Shown: in pieces, positions 55,347 to 64,000 of the stretch
How the letters are laid out: every line of letters starts with the position of its first letter
How positions within the stretch are numbered: the first letter of the stretch is position 1
Origin: Tetragonia tetragonoides
Lineage: Eukaryota; Streptophyta; Magnoliopsida; Caryophyllales; Aizoaceae
NCBI GenBank assembly: GCA_038025085.1
Contig: CM076144.1
Coordinates: forward strand, 18,245,001-18,309,000
Direction: 5' to 3'
Length of the DNA: 64,000 bases
Program-made: the position numbers and the translations under genes
The notes under the pieces: model-generated
Databases searched by the model: none
What the model saw: the letters and a program-made list of their open reading frames with translations, nothing else
What the model was told of the DNA's origin: nothing

Positions 55347-57772
55347 TGTGATACCCCAATATTTTCTATAATTAATATATTGATTTATAAATAATTTATG
55401 AATAGTTTCGTAGATTAAATCGTAATTATATTCAAGGATTCAATTTATTCAATTAAAGCCATAATATTATTAATCATTATTATGGGACTTTCGTAAATTG
55501 TATTTATCAATTTTGGGGAGTTTAATTAAAATGTTTTATCTATGAACAAGAATTATTCATATTATTTTAATTAGGTATTTAAATCAGAAAATTATTAAAT
55601 AAATTCCTAAACCTACTAGTATTTAACTTGGGTTTACTGAGGGCCTATATAAAGAAAAAGAGGAGGCAATTAGTCAGTTTTCACAACTGAGCAAGCCCTC
55701 ACAAGCATTCTCTCTCTTCCTTCTCTCACTTTAACGTAACTCTCCTCTCTTTATCTCTCTCTCTCTCTTCACCAGCTCTCTCTCACTCTCTCTATCCTCT
55801 CCCTGCTCACCACCCACCAACAGGCTACTCCTCCAATGGCGGTAAGTCGCCGTCCCTTTCTCTCTCTTCTCTTTATTTCTTTCCCTTTCTTTCTCTTCTC
55901 TCTTCCTTTTGCATTTCTCTTTCCCCTCCCCCTGTTAGGCCGTCGCGCCACCTGAACCACCACGGCACAACCAGGCCGTGCCTGGGTGGTCGCCTGTGAT
56001 GGTCAGGCGCGTCAATCGAGCCCCCTGCTCTCTCTCTTCCTTTCTCTCTCTCGTTTTCTTTTCTCTATCTCCTCCTTCGCCGGAGATCCGGCGACCACCA
56101 CCACTAGCCATGGTGGACAGTGGGTGGTGGTGGTGGTGATGGGTCGGGTTATGGGTCCCATGCATGGGTACCCGTGACCTACACCTAGTTTTGAAGTTAG
56201 GGTTTCGTTTTTATATTTTCGTAATTATTAATTCAATTTTCAGTATGATTGATTTAATGTTTTAATTTTCTGCACTCATTCGGAATCGGAATTCAGATTT
56301 TCAAAAGCCCGGATTTGTTGAAATAAATCAAGGAACTTAATAAAAATATCAGATTAATATTTCATTACTGTTTGGATTTTCGTATTGGATTAATACTGAA
56401 TCGGTAATTATTTTTAATTAGGACCTAATGAGTAAGCATGATAATCTTTAATCTTTGGAGCGTACTTTCTGTTTGGAAGTGTTTGTAGTGGTAAGCGCTC
56501 ATGCCTACCTTCTTCCAAAGCCCCATGAAAACTATTTTGATGTGTTATGTGCTAATTGAGAAATTGTGGTGAATTTAATATGCAAAACATGATTAAATTA
56601 TATCGTCGTTATTATGAGATATATTAAGCATGTTTACTGCTGTAATTATAATTTATAATTAGCATGTTGATATTATCATATTTTGGGAATTAATTAGTCC
56701 ATATGATGATTATTGGACAATTGGTGAATGGTGAATTGGTAGTATTATTATGCTATTAAATAATTGCTAATTGGTATGGGTATTATTGAGTGCTAGTGAT
56801 CACCTATATATTATCATTAAATGTTTTGGATGATTTGTGAATTTTTGGATATCATATTCCTTGCCGAAGTGCTGCCGAAATTGTGCTAGACATGCAATGT
56901 CATCTTTGTTGAATTATCGTCGTTGAAATAAAGCATGTTTAATTCTCATCGCATTGAATTATCATTATCGTCATTATTTACTATTCATTGTCAAAAGCAT
57001 GAAATGAATTAGTAAGTCGTGGTCTCGTAGTACCACTAAACCAATGCAAATTATGTGAATTGAACTAAATGAGAGTAAGACTCCTAATGGATCCCTAGGA
57101 GTAGTCGAGCAATCGGGATAACACCTAAGACCTAATGGTGTAGTTCAAGGGATGCATGATTCCCAAGTTACTTATGGACACCTCACAGTGTGTCTAGGAC
57201 GGATCATTCCCCATTTATTAAGTCCTCTAAACTCGTTTATTATACTAAAGGTAGTGTGCACACTAGAGTCATTAAGTCCACGGCGTGATTGTATCTTCGA
57301 TGAATAGAATGAGTAATCGCTGTTCTATTCGCTCTCTTACATCTCTTTAATCAAGACGGATTGTCTATGTTGTATTTTGTATGATCACTATACAAGAATT
57401 GCATATAAAAGAATGTCGTTATGCGTATGCTTGATTATATGCTTATGTGCGTATGCAAATAAATTTCAATGATTCTTCTAAAACCTTAGGTAAGGTTTGC
57501 GAAGTATTTTTACTGGGCACGGATGACGTTTGTTCTGTTTATCTGGTTTTTAGCTCACTATACAGACAACTCTGATATTAACTGTTTTAGATTGTTTTAG
57601 TTTCCTTAGTAAGCTCCTTTGATGCCTAGACTTTCTTTCTGCTTAGCATTTAATCCTTAGTGATAAATGTTGCAGTGATGCCCCTCTGAATTGTGACGGT
57701 TCAGTGGTGTCGAGTCGTGCACAACGACGTCTATAGTTCCCAGGAAATCATTATAAATTCGGGGGTGTTCCA
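55347..57772 (+). repeat. gypsy-2 3' LTR (2426 bp)
   Basis: It starts TGTGATACCCC after the purine tract and ends gggggtgttcca before the target duplication ACAAG. It is about 240 bases shorter than the 5' LTR because of one deletion near 57545 (joining the tttatctggtttt and tttttagctcacta segments). Scattered substitutions otherwise separate the two LTRs. Confidence 0.93.
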
Positions 57773-57777
57773 ACAAG

Positions 57778-58573
57778 TGTGTCATAGACCTTGGCATCTC
57801 TCATGCCACATTTCTTGATCAACTCTCTAGCATACTTCTGTTGATGAATCATTGTTCCTTTAGAAGTTTGTTTGATTTCTAAGCCTAAAAAAAAATTAAG
57901 CTCACCCATCGTACTCATTTCGAATTCACTCATTCATCAATTCATAGAATTCTCTGCACAAAGATTGATTAGTTGCACAAAAATATATCATCAACATAGA
58001 TTTGTACAACTAACAAACTTTCCCCCTTAGCCCGTAGGAACAGGGTTGTGTCAACATGTCCCCTTTGATAACCATTGTCCATTAGGAATTTTGACAAACA
58101 TTCATACCAAGATCTAGGAGCTTGTTTCAAGCCATACAATGCTTTGTCAAGCTTGTAGACATGGTCAGAGGACTCATTGCTTTCAAACCCAGGGGGTTGC
58201 TTCACATAGACTTCCTCTTTCATGTACCCATTCAGAAAGACACTTTTCAAATCCATCATTGCAACTTGAAGTCCATATGAGAAGCAAACCCTATCATCAT
58301 GCGTATGTCCTCAATTCTAGCAACATGGGCGAATGTCTCATCATAATCAATCCCCTCTTGCTGATTGTATCCTTGAACAACCAATCTAGCCTTGTTTCTA
58401 ACCACAGTACATGTCTCGTCCAGTTTGTTCCTGAACACCCATTTAGTTTCAATGATGGTCCTATTATCAGGACTAGGAACAAGGTGTTAGACCTTGTTCC
58501 TTTCAAACTGGTTGAGTTCCTCTTGCATTGCAGTTATCCAGTCAGCATCCTGCAAAGCTTCCTTAATATTATG
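57778..58573 (-). pseudogene. copia-A reverse transcriptase, interrupted
   Basis: Minus-strand RT motifs: [76 protein letters not shown] and an intact catalytic QIYVDDIF (58000-58030). It continues MGELNFFLGLEIKQT...HQQKYARELIKK to the gypsy-2 insertion. Frameshifts lie near 58256 and stops near 57960. Confidence 0.9.
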
Positions 58574-59906
58574 CTATTCAATATAGGATAGAAAAGTTGA
58601 AAAAGCCATAATGTTTTGCACAAAGGCTCTCGTTTGAATCCCCTTGTTTATATCACTTATGATTTGATTCATGGGATAAGAGCTTTGATGTTTCCAATAA
58701 CATGGCTTGAAGCCAGATGTTTCTGGATCATCTCTTTGTGGAGAGGGAATAGGGTCCTCGTTTGAATCCTCATTATGATCATCTCCTTCCTCTGTAGGTG
58801 TTGTTCCTAGATCAGGAGTGTTTGTTCCCCCTGAGTCTGTTGCATGAACTCTCGGAGGTGTAGACCCTGTTTCTTCCTCCACAGTATTACCTGTCTCTTC
58901 TGAGGCTTCTTCTTCTTCGCTCTCTGGTGCTAGGACAAATGGGAAGTCTTCTTTATCCTGCAACATGGACTCAGAACTTGCATTAGATTCATCAAACACA
59001 ACATGAATACTTTCCAGAACTTTCTGAGTTCTTTTGTTGAAAACCCTGTAAGCTTTGTTTTGTGGAGCATAGCCTACTAAGACAGCCTCATCACTCCAAC
59101 CATCAAACTTTCCTAAGTTAGTCTTTAAGTTGTTATGCACATAAAACTTACAACCAAAAGCTCTAAAGTGGGAAATGTTTAGGCTTTCTTCCTCTGAGTA
59201 ATTCATAGAGTGTCTTTCTCAGAATGGGCCTTAGCATGGCACGATTTATGATGTAGCACACCATGTTGACAGCTTCTCCCCACATGTTCCTAGGAAGATC
59301 ACTAGCTAGCAATAGGGTTCTAGCTATGTCTTCCAAGGTTCTATTCTTCCTCTCAACTACCCCATTTTGTTGAGGAGTTCTTGGGGCAGAGAAGTTGTGA
59401 TCAATGCCATGTTCTGCACAGTAGTTTATGAATTGATCATTATCAAACTATGTGCCATGATCATACCTTAGGAATAGGATATCCGCTCCAGCCTTTTTCT
59501 GCATTTTGTTAGCAAAGACCTCAAACACATCAAAGGTTTCATCATTAGAAACAAGCAATAGGGTCCATGTGAATCTTGAGTAATCGTCTACAATAACAAA
59601 AGCAAAATGTTTACCTCCACGAGTTTGAACTCTCATAGGACCACAAAGGTCCAGATGTAGTAGTTCAAGTGGTTGTGAGGTTACCATGTTCTTGCCTTGA
59701 AGGAAGACTTTACCTGTTTACCTCTAGCACAAGCACCACATAACTCATCACTTTTGAATTTGATCTTGGGCAGTCCAATGACAAGGTTCTGTGATGCTAG
59801 CTTGTTCAACGTATTGAGGCTTACATGCCCAAAACGTCTATGCCACAGTGAGGCATCAGTTTCAATAACATTGAGGCATGTTAAAGAGTTAGTGGAAAGC
59901 TTATTT
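58574..59906 (-). pseudogene. copia-A integrase and linker, interrupted
   Basis: At 59690-59906 the pre-integrase zinc module is visible: WHRRFGHVSL and CGACARGKQV. The core follows with LLHLDLCGPMRVQTRG, the DHGT block with a stop in place of the glutamate of GTEF (59456-59458), and TPQQNGVVERKNRTLEDIA. The frame 58574-59206 gives the core end (HFRAFGCKFYVHN, GYAPQNKAYRVFNKRT) and an acidic, threonine-rich linker before RT. The 5' side is cut at 59906 by the CACTA end. Confidence 0.9.
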
Positions 59907-61194
59907 CACTACAAAAATAACACTGATTTGCTACTGTCGTGGTCGGTCGCTGATCCTCTTAAATCGGTCGCAAATACGTTTTTGAGACCGATCTGCGACC
60001 GACAATACCGGTGGCTAATTATCTGCGACCGAATTTATCGGTCGCAAAAATCTAGCGACCGAATTCTGCGACTGATCGTCGGTCGCTAAATTAAATTATC
60101 TTTAAAAAAAATCTAGATTTGTAACCGATAAAACGGTCACTAATATGAAAATTAAGAAGAAAATAAGCAAAACGGTTTCGTCATCGACACCCTTTCTAGA
60201 TCTCAAGTTCTCACCCCATCAATTTATTTCATCCCAAAGTTGAAGATGTTCATAACAGAAAATAAAAATAAGGGAGGAGAATAGAGAAGTAGACTGAAAA
60301 CTTAGATCTTAAGTATTGGAGAAAATGAATTCAAGACAGAACACCATAGCTTGCTTCATTAACACAATGACAATTTATATAGAAATGTAAAGAGGCATCC
60401 AAAACAATACTTATATAATAATTATTACATGGATAAAACCTTGCTAAGTTGTCAGATCTAAGTCTTAATCTGTCAAAATTTGTTCAACCTTCAAGGCCCT
60501 AATTACCAGCACTTATTTACCTTCCTTTTTCTAGATCTAGGTGTCGTTATTTGCCGTCATCTACCTTTGATTCACTTCGTCCTCCTACTCTACCAAACAC
60601 CACACACCAATTTTGGCTTGGGTCTAAAAAAAGTGGAAATTGTGGGCTAAAGTTGTCGACAGTGAAGTGAAAGAAAGGTGGGTTGCTTCGTCGGAATTAT
60701 GATCTGGGCTGCTGCAGATGGTGTGGGTGAATTGAAAGTGGGTTGAGGTTTAAGGTTTGAGTTGATGTTTTTTAGTGGTCAATATAAAGATCTGGTAAGG
60801 GAGGGACAGAGAAGGATGGGGTTGAAAGATGGAGGAGAGATAGAGAGAGAATGGGAGGTTGAGGAAGATAAAGAATTGAAGATGAGAGGTGAAAATAGAT
60901 TTAGAGAGAGAGAGTGATAAATATTAGGGGTGAAGAGTTAGAAATTTAGAACATAAGGGGTGAGGGGCGTGAGGGGTGTGAGGAGCTAAGTGTTGCCTCT
61001 TATACCTAGGGTTTTACGGGTTTGAAAATAAGGAAAAAGAGTCAGTGAGCTAAAAATTAGCCATCTGTAGGCTACCGGATTTTTCTTTCCTTTTCTAATT
61101 TCCAAGCGACCGGCTGGATAGCCTGGGAGAGCGTCTCTATGGGTTTCGTGAATCTCTTGAGTGTGAATGCACATGATGATTTTCCTTTCGTACT
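59907..61194. mobile_element. CACTA (En/Spm-type) transposon, left end
   Basis: It starts cactacaaaaataacactga, the diagnostic CACTA terminus, directly inside copia-A integrase sequence (3-base flank ttt). Within about 180 bases the motif gcgaccga or its complement tcggtcgc occurs at least six times in both orientations. This is like the subterminal repeats that bind CACTA transposase. No transposase ORF is seen. The other end (...gtagtg) was not found, so the right limit is arbitrary and set where Tat/Ogre-like sequence begins. Confidence 0.8.
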
Positions 61195-62105
61195 AAGGAC
61201 ATGATTAAGATTGTCGGAAGTCGCCACCAAATTTAAGGAAATTTGGAAACCTTGGAATCAAGTCGATAGTCTAGAAAGACGTCAACTCAATTCCTGTGCA
61301 TCCCAATCCCTATTGGGGAAATTGACTTCATAAATGAGTTCGGCGGCGTGAGTACGGGCTAGGAAGGTGTTAGGCACCCAACTCGCCCGTTGACAACAAC
61401 GGCCTTTACTAATCAATTCAATGCGATTATTAATGATACGGTTCCAAACAAGGTTCAATTTGTCCAAAATCCTAGTTTTAACTAATGGGTTGAACAAACA
61501 CTTATTAATGTGACCACTTTTAACAACTTATCAAATTTACATGCTTTTATTACTAGAAAACGATAAATATGCTAAAACATGCGAGTTAGTAGCCAGGCAA
61601 ACAAGGTAATTCATCCACCAATTCACAAACAAAGCATAATTTAATAAATAGCAATAAATAACAAACATGCATTCATTAGGCTTAATACAAGCCCTTTTGC
61701 TCAAAACGCACCATGCATGTACATATGACATAAACCAAATTCGTTAGTAAATAACAAACAATATAAAATAATTTATTGAAACCCTCATGGTGGATCACCT
61801 GGATGCTCACAATGAATTTATTGGGTTTAATGCTTGAACACTTGCTCTTGATGAAGTATGAAGGTTTATTTTGTGATGCTAGGGCTAGCCTAATGGAGTA
61901 GAATCAGAATTTAGGGTTTAATATGAGAGAGAATGTCCAACTTAGAGACTAACTTGAGAGAGAAACTGTCAACCTCTAAAAGTCCCAACCTCTTCAACTG
62001 AACCCTAACGCTTGTTTATATAGAAGAGGGGGAGCTGCCAGGGTTTGGCATGGAAATCGAATGGGCCTCAAATTTGCTGTCCACGAGAAAAGGTCCAGGC
62101 GGCCA
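61195..62105 (-). repeat. Partial Tat/Ogre-type LTR, copy A
   Basis: It shares the phrase ggaaggtgttaggcacccaa and ctcgccc...cggcct-tactaa with copy B (62106-63415). It has a minus-strand TATA box (ctatataaacaag, about 62012-62025). It contains gtcggaagtcgccaccaaat, a phrase I associate with Tat/Ogre LTR ends. The U3 part present in copy B is missing. No ORF. Confidence 0.5.
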
Positions 62106-63415
62106 TGTGTAAGGACTCGGGATTTTCCATCTCTCCACGGAGTGCGTCCTTATAGAAAATTTGTAAGTTGGGGGTTTAAATAAGTTTAAGGGACCATCGA
62201 GTTAGAAAAGATTTATTAAAGACTTGAATTGAATAAAAACCATGAAAGAGGTCACAAATCTGCTATGGGCGTTTTATCGAAGGGACAAACCGAAGGGACA
62301 ATCCAAAGGGACAACCCAATAGTGCGATAAGTGAACTAATCATGTTTTTAGAAAGACTCCCGCTCATATAGAATATATGAGTACCCAAGAATAACAGGTT
62401 CGTGGGCGAAGGTACGAGGTGGGAAGGTGTTAGGCATCCAACTCGCCCATTTTATGACGGCCTCTACTAACTCAAGTTTGCTTAATAATTTAAAGACATA
62501 ATTCCCATGCAAAATCGGATTAACAACCTAAACTTAGACTATTAATTGGTTCATCACAAGCATCACAACTTTTATTAATGACTCTTATTTAGACATGCAT
62601 TCAATTGACAAATTGAGCATTACGACGACTAGACATGCTTGGACAGACAATATTTAGGAAGCAATAAAAGACGTTTAATAACATGATATCTACATTATAA
62701 CTACTAGAAAATAAACAATTAAGCAAGTAATTTAATTTGAGCCCTTGGGAGTTAGTACCTGAACTATAGGCTATATTTGACAAAAATAGTAAAAACAAGA
62801 TCTCATGTTGGAAGAAAGAGGGGGAAGCTCAGTGTCAATATTCCCGAGAATAGAGGTTGTCAACTGTAGACTGTGTGTTTTGAACTAAGGGTGGAGGGTT
62901 GTATTTATAGGCGCAGAAAGTCTGGTTGGACGGGTGAAAGGAGCTGAAATTTGGATTTTGGGCTGAAAAATAGTCGGGCTTGAAGACTCAGCGAGGGCCT
63001 CTAGCGGCTCAGGCCACAGCCGCTAGCAGCCCTGGATTTTAATCCAGGGCCGCTGACGGCTGTCTGCTGACAGCTGGATGTCGTCATAATGACGACATCC
63101 AGTCTATTTTAATTTTCCGGAGGAATTTAGTGTTTCGAAAAATATGAAAAGACTGGTTTACACTTATGCGGTAAAAGACGGTTCTACCCCCTATTCGCAA
63201 CTTGGCGACTAGGAGTCGGAAAAAGTCATGAGATGTGTCGTTGGAAAGCTCCTGAATAGGGCTTTTGAATGGAACTGGAATGAAGGAGTGATCGAGGAAA
63301 AACCTGAGACCTTATTTTACCTATTAAAGCAAAAATCGGATTCAAGTTTATAAATTACTCCTTTCATCATCGGGCTTTTGCGGAGAAATCTGAAGGCGCT
63401 TTTTTGGCGTCTACA
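62106..63415 (-). repeat. Tat/Ogre-type 3' LTR, copy B
   Basis: On the minus strand it starts TGTAGACGCCAAAAAAGC directly after a purine-rich caaagtgggggcttc (complement of 63416-63430), the expected PPT-LTR junction. It ends near 62106 (...gtccttaca). A minus-strand TATA box (cctataaatac) lies at about 62893-62904. TGTAGAC-type LTR starts next to a GGGGGC tract are usual in the Tat lineage, from memory. Three perfect stem-loops lie in the U3 part (63001-63102). Confidence 0.6.
63001..63102. promoter_or_regulatory. Cluster of three perfect stem-loops in the LTR U3
   Basis: Stem 1: ctagcggct / agccgctag (63001-63026, 9-bp arms, 8-base loop). Stem 2: gccctggatt / aatccagggc (63029-63050, 10-bp arms, 2-base loop). 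Stem 3: ctggatgtcgtcat / atgacgacatccag (63074-63102, 14-bp arms, 1-base loop). They lie 100-200 bases upstream, in minus sense, of the TATA box. No function is known to me. Confidence 0.85.
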
Positions 63416-64000
63416 GAAGCCCCCACTTTGATCGAGCTTGAGTAAAAGCGAAGGTCAAAGTATTCCGAAGGCGACATGCAGGATGCTGATGTGCACATGG
63501 TGTGTGAGATTGTACAGTATGTATGCATATGAAGACAGACCTGAGTTGGGACATGCTCGTAGCGAGCTAAGATTTCATCTTTGTAAACATAAGAAAAATA
63601 AAGGTTATGGTTAGCAGGATAGAACACCGCTCGTAGATGGTCTAAACGTCTGCTGGGGACCTGTATTCAGAGTGAATGAAAAAGTTAGTAATACTTTGAA
63701 AATGATCAACGTAGAGGGCTTCGACAAACAGTGACTAAACATAACCTCCGTGGGTGCCGAGATTCCGTCCCTGTATGAGAAATGAAAAAGTCGACGAGAC
63801 AGCGTGATTAAAAATAACGGCTGTAAATGGGAAGTAACACTGATGAGAGTTAATAATATAAATGCTTTATTCTGAGCAAACAGTGACTAAGCACTACTCG
63901 GTAGATGCCGAGATTCCGTCTTCGCACGAGAAACGAAAAAGTCGACGAGACAGCCCGATCAAAAAGACGGCTGTAAAATGGTTAGAACATATGAACAGTT
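63416..64000 (-). repeat. Tat/Ogre 3' untranslated region with 152-bp tandem repeats
   Basis: Two units start at 63725 and 63877 with caaacagtgactaa. Both contain tgccgagattccgtc, aaaagtcgacgagacag and gacggctgtaaa or a close form. The second runs to the window edge. Tandem arrays in the 3' untranslated region before the 3' LTR are a known trait of Tat/Ogre elements and a source of satellites. No ORF. Confidence 0.7.

Larger units (their letters stand above)
44348..57772 (+). mobile_element. gypsy-2: Ty3/gypsy element, Tekay/Del type, both LTRs, 13.4 kb
   Basis: Both LTRs, PBS, leader ORF, gag, protease, RT, RNase H, integrase and PPT are present on the plus strand. A perfect 5-base target duplication ACAAG flanks it (44343-44347 and 57773-57777). 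It inserted into the RT-RNase H part of copia-A in opposite orientation. It carries a solo copia-A-type LTR (47186-48693) and a Stowaway MITE (50229-50328). Stops and frameshifts in gag, RT and integrase show it is dead. Without the solo LTR and MITE it would be about 11.8 kb. Confidence 0.95.
39197..59906 (-). mobile_element. copia-A: second SIRE/Maximus-type copia element, split by gypsy-2 and cut by CACTA
   Basis: Minus-strand parts, 5' to 3': pre-integrase and integrase (59906-58574), RT (58500-57778), then gypsy-2, then RNase H (44342-43982), spacer, third ORF (43252-41403), PPT and 3' LTR (40692-39197). Joining 57778 to 44347 across gypsy-2 gives one continuous reading frame, which proves they are parts of one element. 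The 5' part (gag, protease, 5' LTR) lies beyond the CACTA end at 59907 or has been lost. The copy is full of stops and has a large deletion at the RT-RNase H border. Confidence 0.9.

Noticed and set aside
63725..64000. Spaced repeats resembling a CRISPR array
   Set aside because: Only two long diverged units of 152 bp with no constant short repeat; a plant retroelement 3' region explains them.

Overview
This is nuclear DNA of a flowering plant, probably a eudicot. It has spliced genes with GT-AG introns, AT-rich intergenic sequence, and nearly every class of plant transposable element. There is no bacterial, organellar or CRISPR-like content. I cannot name the species from the sequence alone.

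Only two pieces of host genes are visible. One is a complete eight-exon gene on the minus strand (30678-32941). It encodes a 291-residue HAD-superfamily hydrolase of the pyrimidine 5'-nucleotidase (SDT1/PHM8-like) type, with a TATA box at about 33523-33530. The other is a single exon of a UPF3-like nonsense-mediated decay factor (1056-1158, minus strand). It lies directly against a retrotransposon.

Layout from left to right: (1) 1-1158, UPF3 exon and probable intron. (2) 1159-9822, a 5'-truncated Ty3/gypsy element of the Tekay/Del type (gypsy-1), with decayed gag-pol and a 3.1-kb 3' LTR. (3) 9823-15930, a possible LTR remnant, a TIR element, an L1-type LINE, a SINE, a foldback MITE, and a Tourist-like MITE carrying a LINE tail. 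(4) 15931-26866, a nearly full-length minus-strand Ty1/copia element of the SIRE/Maximus type (copia-1). It has both LTRs, PBS, PPT, decayed gag-pol and an uninterrupted 428-codon third ORF. Its 5' LTR holds a LINE tail that itself holds a Tourist-like MITE. (5) 27955-30127, a hAT-like element split by a Mutator-like element. (6) 30678-33530, the HAD gene. (7) 33828-39196, SINEs, a LINE interrupted by a SINE and a MITE, and a Stowaway MITE. (8) 39197-59906, a second SIRE-type element (copia-A, minus strand), split by a 13.4-kb Tekay-type element (gypsy-2, 44348-57772). Gypsy-2 in turn contains a solo LTR of the copia-A family and a palindromic Stowaway MITE. (9) 59907 onward, a CACTA transposon end that cuts copia-A. 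(10) about 61195-64000, minus-strand LTRs of Tat/Ogre type and a 3' untranslated region with 152-bp tandem repeats.

The retroelements do not form pathways. They form a readable insertion history, because several junctions keep exact target-site duplications: ACAAG for gypsy-2, TTCTT for the solo LTR, TTGTTTTTG for the MULE and GTTGATA(T/C) for the hAT. I found no convincing new biological system. The best candidates for a second look are the intact third ORF of copia-1 with its decayed homologue in copia-A, the doubled PPT-LTR junction at the 3' end of gypsy-2, the possible gene capture in the MULE, and the hairpin-rich U3 and tandem-repeat 3' region of the Tat/Ogre element at the right edge.
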